Positions 31,779 to 39,996 are shown, counted from the first letter of the stretch. The stretch: 64,000 bases of DNA from UBA5603 sp964501315 (GCA_964501315.1 CAZCSO010000005.1:1-64000), one strand, 5' to 3'. Notes: generated by a model not told the origin, from the sequence alone. Numbers and translations: made by a program.

Positions 31779-33947
31779 ATGAAACAAAAATTTGATATCG
31801 AAGGCATGACATGCACCGCTTGCGTGGCGCATGTGGAAAATGACGTAAAGAAAGTCAAAGGCGTCAAAAAGGTTCAAGTATCCTTGATCAACCATTCGAT
31901 GTTGGTTGACTATGATGCATCGCTATTATCGGATTCAACGATTATCGATGCGGTTCAAAAAGGCGGGTACGGCGCTAAACAAGCGGGTGAAGAAACCACT
32001 CAGTCAACACAAACTGCCGGTGAAAAAGAAATACAATCGATGAAAACACGGTTGTATGGATCGTTGCTATTTTTTATTCCACTTTTGTACATATCCATGG
32101 GTGAAATGTTGGGGGCTCCTCAATTAGGGTTCCTAGTAGGAATGGAACACGCACTCAACATGGCGTTCATGCAATTTTTATTGACATTACCGATCGTGTA
32201 TTTCAACGCCGCCTACTTTAAGGTAGGATTAAAACGATTGTGGCTACGCAGTCCGAATATGGATTCGTTGGTCGCAATCGGTTCGTTAGCCGCACTCATC
32301 TATGGCATCATCGCCATCTTCATGATTGGTACCGGATTGGGCACGAACAATATGGCTTTAGTCGATCAGTACCGTATGAATTTGTANNNNNNNNNNNNNN
32401 NNNNNNNNNNNNNNNNNNNNNNNNNNNNNNNNNNNNNNNNNNNNNNNNNNNNNNNNNNNNNNNNNNNNNNNNNNNNNNNNNNNNNNATGATTATTGAAGG
32501 CAGTTCATCGGTGGATGAATCGGCGATAACCGGTGAATCGATGCCCGTTGAAAAGAACGTCGGCGATGGGCTTATCAGTGGAACCGTCAATCAAACCGGA
32601 TTCTTAAAATTTAAAGCAACGAAAGTTGGAAGTGATACGACGATATCACAAATCATTCATTTGGTTGAAGAAGCCAGTTCGTCTAAGGCACCCATCGCCA
32701 AACTGGCCGATCAGATTTCCTTGATTTTTGTCCCCATTGTCATGGGCTTATCGATCATCACATTCGTCGTATGGCTTATACTAGGGTATGATTTTTCCTT
32801 TGCACTATCGATGGGAATAACCGTTTTGGTGATTTCGTGTCCGTGTGCCTTGGGACTGGCTACACCGCTCGCTATCATGGTTGCGAGTGGTAAGGGTGCC
32901 GAAAATGGGATTTTGATTAAAACTGCGGAAAGTTTGGAAACACTCCACCGCGTGACGCACGTTGTGTTGGACAAAACCGGAACCATCACCGAGGGAAAAC
33001 CGACGCTAATGAACGTTGATTCCTTTACAAAACGATCAGAAGAAGAACTCTTAAGCATTGCGTACGCTTTGGAATACTCCTCTGAACATCCGATTGCCCA
33101 GGCAATCAAGAACGCAGCTGTCGCGAAAAATACTCCGTTACGTGATGTCAAAGATTTCCAAGCCGTTCCCGGGAAGGGAATTGAAGGCGTGATTCAAAAT
33201 CAGTTTTATGCCATTGGAAATAAAGCGTACATGGAACAACTTAAGATTGATGATTCAATGCTTGAGACGCTTAAAAACGACTATGCACGACAAGGCAAAA
33301 CACCGCTCTATTTGGCGAATGATACGCAAATAATCGGATTGTTCGCCGTCGCTGATTCTTTAAAACCAACCTCAAAATCTGCCATCGAAACCCTTAAGAA
33401 ACAAGGCATTCATGTGAGTATGTTAACGGGGGATCACGAATTAACCGCACAGGAAATTCAAAAACAAATCTCAGTTGATTCGTCGTACGCTGAAGTCACC
33501 CCGGCTGAAAAAGAAACCATCGTAAAATCCTTACAGGCAGAGGGTCACATTGTGGCGATGGTGGGTGATGGCATTAACGATGCCGTTGCCTTGACGAGAG
33601 CTGATGTGGGAATTGCCATCGGCGCAGGAACCGATATTGCGATTGATAGCGCCGATATCGTCTTAATCAAAAACGATTTACAGGACGTAGCGACCGCGAT
33701 TGCGCTCTCCAAAAAGACCTTGGGAAACATCAAAATGAATTTATTCTGGGCGTTCTTTTACAATATCATCGGTATTCCGATTGCGGCGGGTCTGTTCTAT
33801 TTCATTATCCCAGGATTAAAATTAAATCCGATAATCGGCAGTTTAGCCATGTCAATTTCATCCGTATCGGTGGCGTTGAATGCGTTACGGTTACGGTCGT
33901 TCAAGGCTCCACAATACTTAAAAAAAGGAGGAAAAAATCATGCGTAA
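31779..33947 (+). CDS. copA: Copper-exporting P1B-type ATPase (interrupted by assembly gap)
   Basis: This is a P1B-1 ATPase exporting Cu(I). One N-terminal heavy-metal domain carries MTCTAC (C12, C15). Further on are the ESMPVE actuator motif (TGES), the transmembrane CPC in VISCPCALGLATP, the phosphorylation site DKTGTITEG, the HP motif EHPIAQ and GDGINDAVAL. A run of 100 N (32387-32486) falls between membrane segments and the actuator domain. The frame is preserved only because 100 N was inserted, and the actuator start and one or two helices are missing. The start is ATG 31779, five bases after GAGGTG. copZ overlaps its end by eight bases. Confidence 0.9.
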   Translation: MKQKFDIEGMTCTACVAHVENDVKKVKGVKKVQVSLINHSMLVDYDASLLSDSTIIDAVQKGGYGAKQAGEETTQSTQTAGEKEIQSMKTRLYGSLLFFIPLLYISMGEMLGAPQLGFLVGMEHALNMAFMQFLLTLPIVYFNAAYFKVGLKRLWLRSPNMDSLVAIGSLAALIYGIIAIFMIGTGLGTNNMALVDQYRMNLXXXXXXXXXXXXXXXXXXXXXXXXXXXXXXXXXXMIIEGSSSVDESAITGESMPVEKNVGDGLISGTVNQTGFLKFKATKVGSDTTISQIIHLVEEASSSKAPIAKLADQISLIFVPIVMGLSIITFVVWLILGYDFSFALSMGITVLVISCPCALGLATPLAIMVASGKGAENGILIKTAESLETLHRVTHVVLDKTGTITEGKPTLMNVDSFTKRSEEELLSIAYALEYSSEHPIAQAIKNAAVAKNTPLRDVKDFQAVPGKGIEGVIQNQFYAIGNKAYMEQLKIDDSMLETLKNDYARQGKTPLYLANDTQIIGLFAVADSLKPTSKSAIETLKKQGIHVSMLTGDHELTAQEIQKQISVDSSYAEVTPAEKETIVKSLQAEGHIVAMVGDGINDAVALTRADVGIAIGAGTDIAIDSADIVLIKNDLQDVATAIALSKKTLGNIKMNLFWAFFYNIIGIPIAAGLFYFIIPGLKLNPIIGSLAMSISSVSVALNALRLRSFKAPQYLKKGGKNHA
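32387..32486. other. Assembly gap (100 N)
   Basis: Exactly 100 N, the conventional placeholder for a gap of unknown length. By comparison with CopA architecture the missing piece is probably larger than 33 codons. Confidence 0.97.
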
Positions 33948-34158
33948 AGTCATCCATATTGAAGGCATGAGCTGCATGCATTGTAAAATGCGTGTCACCA
34001 AAGCGCTTCAAGGAATCGAAGGCATTGAGTCTGTAGACGTCAGTTTAACGGACAATCAAGCCATTGTTTCCATTCATGAAGGGGTTTCGGATAAGGTTAT
34101 CCAATCCACCATCAAAGAAGCAGGATACAAAGTCAAAAAAATCGAGGCAGCCGAATGA
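33940..34158 (+). CDS. copZ: Copper chaperone
   Basis: This 72-residue heavy-metal-associated domain protein has the MSCMHC motif (C12, C15) that binds Cu(I) and passes it to CopA. AGGAGG precedes the ATG. It overlaps copA by eight bases and csoR by four (ATGA), so the three are one translationally coupled operon. Confidence 0.93.
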   Translation: MRKVIHIEGMSCMHCKMRVTKALQGIEGIESVDVSLTDNQAIVSIHEGVSDKVIQSTIKEAGYKVKKIEAAE

Positions 34159-34412
34159 AAGCCGACGCAAAACAAGTCAAAAAACTATTAAATACGGCCA
34201 AAGGTCAATTGGATGGTATTTTAAAGATGGTCGAAGACGATCGCTATTGTATTGACATCTCCAATCAAATTTTGGCATCGATTGCCATCTTAAAAAAAGC
34301 AAATCAAGCCATCTTGTCAGCTCATCTGCAAAGTTGCGTTAAAGATTCGCTCACTACGGATGGCGTCGAGAAAATTGACGAAATCATTGGCATCATCAAT
34401 AAATTGAACTAA
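34155..34412 (+). CDS. csoR: Copper-sensing repressor
   Basis: This 85-residue all-helical CsoR/FrmR-family repressor has C32, H57 and C61, with the spacing of the Cys-His-Cys Cu(I) site of CsoR. Cu(I) binding releases it from DNA. The matching operator lies at the operon promoter (31745-31761), giving negative autoregulation. It is the last gene of the operon. Confidence 0.92.
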   Translation: MKADAKQVKKLLNTAKGQLDGILKMVEDDRYCIDISNQILASIAILKKANQAILSAHLQSCVKDSLTTDGVEKIDEIIGIINKLN

Positions 34413-34423
34413 ATCTTAAAAAA

Positions 34424-34477
34424 GGGGTTCGCTTATATCAAGATATGATATAATCTTTATGAACCCCATTTTTTTTT
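34424..34477 (+). terminator. Terminator of the copper operon with an embedded TATAAT
   Basis: GGGGTTC (34424-34430) pairs with GAACCCC (34461-34467), followed by nine T. The loop holds an inner ATATC/GATAT stem. A TATAAT at 34449-34454 inside the loop could be the -10 box for the cobalamin riboswitch transcript. Confidence 0.7.
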
Positions 34478-34494
34478 GGGATTATCATGATTTG

Positions 34495-34584
34495 AAACAG
34501 GTGAATAACAGGGAACTGAGTGAAATTCTCAGACTGTGCCAGCAACCGTAAATGGATTCCATGAGTCGGGAGACCTACCTGTTC
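34495..34584 (+). promoter_or_regulatory. Cobalamin riboswitch (compact type)
   Basis: P1 is AACAGGT (34496-34502) with ACCTGTT (34577-34583). Inside are the invariant blocks of B12 riboswitches: AACAGGGAA, GTGAAATTC, the B12-box-like GCCAGCAACCGTAA and GAGTCGGGAGACCTACCTG. The long peripheral arms of the adenosylcobalamin class are missing, so it resembles the short class II. No terminator follows before the gene at 34613, so control is probably at translation initiation. Confidence 0.92.
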
Positions 34585-34612
34585 AAAAATACAATTTAAG
34601 AAGGGTAAAAAA

Positions 34613-35029
34613 ATGAAGAAAGTACTGGGTATCATGCTTCTCTTGATTGTTTCACTCGTTTTGGTTGGCTGCGGTAATCGTGTGACCGCTACCGGACTCG
34701 GAACGGTGACGTTCGAGTTGTATGATCAAAACGATGTGCTGGTCACATCAAAATCGGTTGATTTTTACGAAGGCGACACGCTCTTGGGATTATTACAAGA
34801 TAATTTTACCGTGTATTGCCCCGAAGAAGATGGTGAGGCTTCAACCGCCTGCGATTACACGCCAACTTATGGTATCTTTTTAATGGGACTCGACGATATT
34901 CAAGCGTTCGATTCCAACACTGAATACCTAGCCTTTTATATTAATGATGAGTATGCAACAACCGGTGTCGACGGTGCAGCGATTGTTGATGGGTATAAGT
35001 ATACCTTTAAACATGTCATCTTCGGCTAA
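34613..35029 (+). CDS. DUF4430-like lipoprotein, putative cobalamin-binding
   Basis: This 138-residue protein has a lipoprotein signal: a hydrophobic stretch at residues 4-18 and the lipobox LVGC with C20. The mature part (GTVTFELYDQNDVLVTSKSV through FYINDEYATTGVD, described here as residues about 30-115) has the beta-rich pattern of DUF4430, the domain related to the C-terminal domain of transcobalamin and intrinsic factor. A cobalamin riboswitch lies 28 bases upstream, so a role in capturing corrinoids at the cell surface is the natural inference. It overlaps the ECF S-component gene. Confidence 0.75.
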   Translation: MKKVLGIMLLLIVSLVLVGCGNRVTATGLGTVTFELYDQNDVLVTSKSVDFYEGDTLLGLLQDNFTVYCPEEDGEASTACDYTPTYGIFLMGLDDIQAFDSNTEYLAFYINDEYATTGVDGAAIVDGYKYTFKHVIFG

Positions 35030-35558
35030 TCCGACCATCAAAAAAACCGTCAGAACCATCACATTATCCGCAATGCTGGTGACGATATTGTATGTTCAGG
35101 AATTGTTGCTAACGTTTTTGCCGAACATTCAATTCACCGTATTGCTTATCTTAGTTTACGCCAGTGTACTGCCACTATCCATGTCGATGTCCATCGTCAT
35201 GGTTTACGTGTTTATCGATAATTTTGCTTTTGGCACATTTTCGATTATGTATACTCCCGGAATGGCTGCCGCATGGATCACGCTTTGCTTGGTCGGTTAT
35301 GCGTTGCGTCATCAAAAATTTGTCTGGATAGTGGTTTTCGCAACCTTTTTCGGATTAATTTACGGGTGGTTTTACATACCGGGACGAATGCTCGAACAAG
35401 GCATAACCGATTTAAAAGCGTATCTGATTGCGGATTTAGTACCGTTTGGGCTGATTCTTATCGCCAATAACTTTCTAACGGTGTTGATTGGCTATCGAAA
35501 ATTAAAGATGTACTTTGTCACACTACTGACTCACTACGATTTGCCCCTTGCGCCGTGA
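35013..35558 (+). CDS. ECF transporter S component, probably for cobalamin
   Basis: This 181-residue membrane protein has about six hydrophobic helices and the pattern of energy-coupling-factor substrate-binding components. It has a polar N-terminus, the IKKTVRTITLSAM start of helix 1, then FGTFSIMYTPGMAAAWITL and PFGLILIANNFLT. It is co-transcribed with, and overlaps by 17 bases, the DUF4430-like lipoprotein behind a B12 riboswitch, which suggests a CbrT-like role in cobalamin uptake. No EcfA/EcfT genes are in the window, so it would share an energising module encoded elsewhere. No clear Shine-Dalgarno is seen at ATG 35013, consistent with coupled translation. Confidence 0.72.
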   Translation: MSSSANPTIKKTVRTITLSAMLVTILYVQELLLTFLPNIQFTVLLILVYASVLPLSMSMSIVMVYVFIDNFAFGTFSIMYTPGMAAAWITLCLVGYALRHQKFVWIVVFATFFGLIYGWFYIPGRMLEQGITDLKAYLIADLVPFGLILIANNFLTVLIGYRKLKMYFVTLLTHYDLPLAP

Positions 35559-35589
35559 TAATAGAGTAAGGATGTTGAGGTTGGTTTCG

Positions 35590-37185
35590 ATGATTTTTCC
35601 TGCTTTCACTGTTTTGAACGACACGATTCAGATTCGTGATGGCCTAACCCGTTTAACGACGGGTTTTTTGCTTTTTCAATGGGGTAGTTTTTTATTGGGT
35701 GGCGTTGCCGTTATTGGGATCCTGATTGTCATCGTCGAAGTCTATCGATTACATCAAGCAAACAACCAAAAAATCCGTTTTCTTTCCTTCCCGGGAATCG
35801 AAAAAATCATTACGAAAACCAATACCGGAATTTGGCAATACCATCTTAACTCGGGACTATTCACGATCAATTCCGATATGGCCATTATGGCCGAGGTCAA
35901 GCATGCCAAGACCAAGACAAAAATAACGTCCATGATTGAAGATTACGTTCATCCCGACGATTGGCAATTGATTCAAGATAACATTCACGACGTCCTTACG
36001 AATAAATCACCGTTTTTTATCACCGAACTGAGGATGAAAGCACGGACTGGCGGCTATTTTTGGGCAACCATTCGTGGCGCTGTCGTGAAATCGAATCGTG
36101 CGAAAGAACCGTTGGTCGTTGGTGGAACAATGCAAGATATTTCAATCCGAAAAGAACGCGAATTGGAAATTCAACGACTGAGTTACTTCGATGCGCTAAC
36201 AGGATTGAAAAACCGCAGAGCGTACGAAACGGCCGTACTGGATTTTGATTTAATTGAAAATTATCCCATCAGCATCCTAAGTGCCGATGTCAACGGTTTA
36301 AAGATCATCAACGATGCGTTTGGACATTCCGTCGGTGATCAATTGCTTTTGGATGTTGCACAAGCGATCAAATCCGCGTTTTCTTGTCCCGAGTGTCTCT
36401 TCCGAATCGGTGGCGATGAATTCGTCGCCATTCTTATTAGAACCCCCTACGAGATGGCACTAGAAGGCGTTCAGCAAATCGAAAAAGAACTGGCGTTGAA
36501 AACCTATCACGGTATTCAAGCCTCACTCTCAATGGGCATTAAAACCAAGACCGACGTAACCGAAGATTTAAAACAAATCTTGATCAACGCCGAAGTCGAA
36601 ATGTATCATACCAAATTGAATGCTTCCTGGAAAACCCGAGCGGATATCATTCGTGGCATCCAAGCGACGTTGTTCGCGCGATTACCGGAACTAGAGAATC
36701 ACGCCATCAATGTTACCGAATGGTCGCAAAAAATTGGATTGATGTTGGCCTTATTACCCGAAGATTTAGACCGTTTGAAACAAGCCGCTTATTTTCACGA
36801 CATCGGAAAAATAGCCATTGATCCGATGTTACTCAATAAGTACCAACGCGTTAGTTTGAACGAAAAAGCATTGGTTAATCAACACGTCGAATTCGGATAT
36901 CGCATTTTAGCCGGATCCAATGAATACGAATCCATTGCCAAAGACGTCTTATGTCATCACGAAAACTACGACGGAAGCGGTTACCCCAAAGGATTGAAAG
37001 GCGATGCCATTCCCTTGTTTTCTCGCATCATTCATTTGGCGGAAGCTTACGATTGGATGACCAAGCCCTTACCTTACCGCCCTGCTTTGACAAAACCCGA
37101 AATTAAGAATGAATTGTTAGCGGATGCCAATGTCGGCCTAGATCCGCAGTTAGTGACGATGTTTATCAAAGCATTTTTATCGTAA
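35590..37185 (+). CDS. Membrane-anchored PAS-GGDEF-HD-GYP cyclic-di-GMP enzyme
   Basis: This 531-residue protein has one N-terminal membrane helix (about 22-48) and a PAS domain (about 75-200, ending in the PAC-like GTMQDISIRKERE). A GGDEF domain follows with intact GGDEF at 274-278. A C-terminal HD-GYP domain has HD at 403-404, HHENYDGSGYP with GYP at 464-466, and the later HLAEAYDWMT. Both synthesis and hydrolysis of c-di-GMP are possible. GAGG lies nine bases before ATG 35590. Earlier in-frame TTG 35548 and ATG 35572 have poorer sites. It follows the ECF gene closely. A terminator-like hairpin lies within its first 80 bases. Confidence 0.87.
   Translation: MIFPAFTVLNDTIQIRDGLTRLTTGFLLFQWGSFLLGGVAVIGILIVIVEVYRLHQANNQKIRFLSFPGIEKIITKTNTGIWQYHLNSGLFTINSDMAIMAEVKHAKTKTKITSMIEDYVHPDDWQLIQDNIHDVLTNKSPFFITELRMKARTGGYFWATIRGAVVKSNRAKEPLVVGGTMQDISIRKERELEIQRLSYFDALTGLKNRRAYETAVLDFDLIENYPISILSADVNGLKIINDAFGHSVGDQLLLDVAQAIKSAFSCPECLFRIGGDEFVAILIRTPYEMALEGVQQIEKELALKTYHGIQASLSMGIKTKTDVTEDLKQILINAEVEMYHTKLNASWKTRADIIRGIQATLFARLPELENHAINVTEWSQKIGLMLALLPEDLDRLKQAAYFHDIGKIAIDPMLLNKYQRVSLNEKALVNQHVEFGYRILAGSNEYESIAKDVLCHHENYDGSGYPKGLKGDAIPLFSRIIHLAEAYDWMTKPLPYRPALTKPEIKNELLADANVGLDPQLVTMFIKAFLS
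35646..35669 (+). terminator. Terminator-like hairpin inside the start of the GGDEF/HD-GYP gene
   Basis: AACCCGT (35646-35652) pairs with ACGGGTT (35659-35665) around TTAACG, followed at once by a T-run to 35669. It lies in coding sequence, so its effect is uncertain. Confidence 0.4.
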
Positions 37186-37224
37186 TTTTTTGAGCATTCT
37201 AACTTAACTATTTCATTTTTATGG

Positions 37225-37230
37225 TATAAT
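37225..37230 (+). promoter_or_regulatory. -10 box of the ferritin gene
   Basis: A TATAAT lies about 37 bases before the start codon. The -35 is poor. Confidence 0.45.
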
Positions 37231-37266
37231 AAAACTATGAAAAATAAAATATTAGGAGGAATACTT

Positions 37267-37746
37267 ATGTTAAATTCATCGGTCTCAAAATTATTGAATG
37301 AACAAATTAACAAAGAAATGTTTTCAGCTTATTTGTATTTGGACATGGCTTATTATTACCTTAATAAAGGCTTAAATGGCTTTGCGAACTGGTTCAAGAA
37401 ACAAGCAGGAGAAGAAATGCAACATGCCTACAAATTTGTCGATTACCTACAGGATAACGGTTTTGAAGTGACCTTAGAAGCCATTGCAAAACCCACCAAA
37501 GCCTATGCTTCACACCGTGAACCTTTGGTTGAATCATTAAAACACGAAGAATTCGTCACCGCTTCGATTAAAGCAATTTATAAAGAAGCCGTGAAAGTCG
37601 ACGATTACGCTACTCAAGAATTCTTACACTGGTTTATTAAAGAACAAGTGGAAGAAGAGAAAAACGCCAATGATTTGATTGTTGCCTACGATTTACATCA
37701 ACCCAACGGATTGATTATGTTAGACGGCAAATTAGCATCAAGATAG
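37267..37746 (+). CDS. ftnA: Non-haem ferritin
   Basis: This 159-residue FtnA-type ferritin oxidises and stores iron. The ferroxidase ligands appear in order: Glu in NEQINKEMFSAYLYLD, Glu and His in QAGEEMQHAYKF, and Glu/Gln in WFIKEQVEEEKN. The length fits a typical bacterial ferritin. AGGAGG precedes ATG 37267. It is a single gene with its own promoter and terminator. It limits free iron and peroxide, complementing rubredoxin as an oxidative-stress function. Confidence 0.94.
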   Translation: MLNSSVSKLLNEQINKEMFSAYLYLDMAYYYLNKGLNGFANWFKKQAGEEMQHAYKFVDYLQDNGFEVTLEAIAKPTKAYASHREPLVESLKHEEFVTASIKAIYKEAVKVDDYATQEFLHWFIKEQVEEEKNANDLIVAYDLHQPNGLIMLDGKLASR

Positions 37747-37756
37747 TAATAACAAC

Positions 37757-37790
37757 AAAGCCCTCATTCGCGAGAATGAAGGCTTTTTTT
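37757..37790 (+). terminator. Intrinsic terminator after ferritin
   Basis: AAAGCC-TCATTC pairs with GAATGA-GGCTTT (single C/A internal mismatch), loop GCGA, followed by seven T. Confidence 0.85.
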
Positions 37791-39903
37791 AGGATAGTTT
37801 AAATTCACCCGATTGATAGGTCATTCGGTAAGGCTGATTGGGTTGAAGTGATCCCGAGACAATGGCTTTGGCAATGGTTGTCTCGATGGTCCGCTGGATG
37901 AAGCGTTTGATGGGTCGAGCTCCGTATTGAGGATCAAACGCAGCGTTAATGATTTCGGTTTCAACCGACGGATCAAACGTTATTTGAATGGCTTTATCCA
38001 GTAAACGTTGTGTCAATTCTCTTAACAGTTTTTGAACGATTTTGACTTGTGTTTCATACGATAACGGATTGAAAAGGATAATCTCATCAATTCGGTTTAA
38101 AAATTCGGGTTTAAAGTGCTTTTTAACCAGTTCCATGACTTTTTTTTGTCCACCAATGGGATCTTCCATCAAGAATTCACTGCCTAAATTCGAAGTCAAA
38201 ATGATGATCGTGTTTTTAAAGTCGACGGTACGGCCTTGATTATCCGTCAATCGCCCATCATCTAAAATTTGCAATAAGACATTAAAGACTTCCGGATGCG
38301 CTTTTTCAATTTCATCAAAGAGAATAATCGAATACGGTTTTCTCCGGATGGCTTCGGTCAATTGACCGCCTTCATCGTAGCCGACATACCCGGGAGGCGC
38401 ACCAATTAACCGTGATACGCTGTGCGATTCCATGTATTCGCTCATGTCGATACGGACAATATGACTTTCTGAGGCAAATAATTGTTCGGCTAAGGATTTC
38501 GCCACTTCGGTTTTCCCAACCCCCGTAGGGCCTAAGAACATGAATGACCCGATGGGACGATGTTCATCTTTGATGCCCGCACGCTGACGAATAATGGCAT
38601 CACTGATGAGTTCGATGGCGTTATCTTGACCGATGACGCGTTCCTTTAAATGTTCGGATAATTGCAGTAATTTTTCTTGTTCCCCTTGTAAAAGCTTCGT
38701 AACCGGAATGCCCGTCCATTTCGATACGATTTGGGCAATCAAATCCTCGGTTACGACTTCGCTGACCAGTCGATTTTCATGGTTTCGATTGGATTCTTCG
38801 TAAATTTTCTTTTCTAATTCTGGGATTTTTGAATATTGAAGTTCGGCCGCTTTGGAATAGTCACTGCGGTTGAAGGCATTTTGAAGATCGATTTTCAGAT
38901 TTTCAAGTTTCTCCTTCATCTTTTTGACCGCTTCGAGTTCTGCTTTTTCTTTTTCCCACTGTGACCGAATGGCGGTTTCTTGTTTTTTAAGATCTTTTAA
39001 TTCGTCCACTAGTTTGGTCAATCGTTCTTTGGTTAAGGGATCGGATTCCTTATCCAACGCCCGTTTCTCGATTTCCAGTTGCATGATTTTACGCAATACC
39101 GAATCGAGTTCGGTAGGCATCGAGTCAATTTCCATACGGATGGAAGCCGACGCTTCGTCAATCAAATCAATCGCTTTGTCCGGTAAGAAGCGGTCGGTGA
39201 TGTACCGATTGGCATACGTCGCTGCGGCGATAATCGCTGAATCGTTGATATGAACCCCATGATGGGCTTCAAAGCGATCCTTTAATCCACGAATAATCGA
39301 AATCGTATCTTCAATGGTGGGTTCATCAATCTGTACTTTTTGAAAACGACGTTCTAGAGCGTTATCTTTTTCGATGTACTTACGGTATTCATTCAACGTC
39401 GTTGCGCCGATACAGTGAAGTTCACCTCGTGCGAGCATCGGTTTCAGCATGTTCGAGGCATCCATCGCACCATCGGTACGACCGGCCCCGACAATCATGT
39501 GAATTTCATCGATAAACAGGATAATTTCACCATTGGAATCCTTGATTTTCGATAATACCGCTTTTAACCGTTCTTCAAATTCACCTCGGTATTTGGCTCC
39601 TGCCAAGAGGCTCGCCAAATCCAATTCGTAAACCATCTTGTTTTGTAGCCCTAAAGGGACGTCCTTATCGACGATACGACGGGCCAAACCTTCAATGATG
39701 GCCGTTTTGCCGACACCAGGTTCGCCAATTAAAACGGGATTGTTTTTGGTTTTACGGGAAAGTATTTTGATAATACGACGAATTTCTTCCTCACGACCAA
39801 TAACCGGATCGATTTTACCGGATTTGACTTGATCGTTGATGTTTCTTCCAAACTTTTCTAAGACGTTCGGATCATCTTGGTACGATTGCATTTCAGGTTG
39901 CAT
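37789..39903 (-). CDS. clpB: ClpB disaggregase lacking the N-terminal domain
   Basis: This 704-residue AAA+ unfoldase has two ATPase domains: Walker A GEPGVGKT near residue 60 and GPTGVGKT near 455, with IDEIH and FDEIEKAH as Walker B. The long coiled-coil M domain (about 265-390, rich in KEK/LEK) identifies ClpB rather than ClpC. The usual N-terminal Clp_N domain of about 145 residues is absent, as in mycoplasma ClpB. The likely start is ATG 39903, seven bases after GGAGG. ATG 39909 sits directly against the Shine-Dalgarno. It works with DnaK to dissolve aggregates, and CIRCE controls it. Confidence 0.93.
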   Translation of the reverse strand: MQPEMQSYQDDPNVLEKFGRNINDQVKSGKIDPVIGREEEIRRIIKILSRKTKNNPVLIGEPGVGKTAIIEGLARRIVDKDVPLGLQNKMVYELDLASLLAGAKYRGEFEERLKAVLSKIKDSNGEIILFIDEIHMIVGAGRTDGAMDASNMLKPMLARGELHCIGATTLNEYRKYIEKDNALERRFQKVQIDEPTIEDTISIIRGLKDRFEAHHGVHINDSAIIAAATYANRYITDRFLPDKAIDLIDEASASIRMEIDSMPTELDSVLRKIMQLEIEKRALDKESDPLTKERLTKLVDELKDLKKQETAIRSQWEKEKAELEAVKKMKEKLENLKIDLQNAFNRSDYSKAAELQYSKIPELEKKIYEESNRNHENRLVSEVVTEDLIAQIVSKWTGIPVTKLLQGEQEKLLQLSEHLKERVIGQDNAIELISDAIIRQRAGIKDEHRPIGSFMFLGPTGVGKTEVAKSLAEQLFASESHIVRIDMSEYMESHSVSRLIGAPPGYVGYDEGGQLTEAIRRKPYSIILFDEIEKAHPEVFNVLLQILDDGRLTDNQGRTVDFKNTIIILTSNLGSEFLMEDPIGGQKKVMELVKKHFKPEFLNRIDEIILFNPLSYETQVKIVQKLLRELTQRLLDKAIQITFDPSVETEIINAAFDPQYGARPIKRFIQRTIETTIAKAIVSGSLQPNQPYRMTYQSGEFKLS

Positions 39904-39929
39904 ACGCATCCCTCCTTTAAATCACCCGT

Positions 39930-39958
39930 AGTTTATCACAAATTGTTAGCACTGTCAA
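39930..39958 (-). promoter_or_regulatory. Promoter of clpB
   Basis: On the minus strand, TTGACA (39958-39953) and TAAACT (39935-39930) are separated by 17 bases. CIRCE covers the -35 box. Confidence 0.75.
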
Positions 39959-39972
39959 TAGTTGAGTGCTAA
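39946..39972 (-). promoter_or_regulatory. CIRCE element (HrcA operator) at clpB
   Basis: TTAGCACTG-N9-GAGTGCTAA matches the CIRCE consensus TTAGCACTC-N9-GAGTGCTAA with one mismatch. Confidence 0.92.
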
Positions 39973-39996
39973 CATTTGACGTTAACGGAAGATTCG

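Noticed and set aside
32240..32590. Short frames running through the N gap on both strands
   Set aside because: They exist only because N is translated as X. The real gene is copA in one frame.
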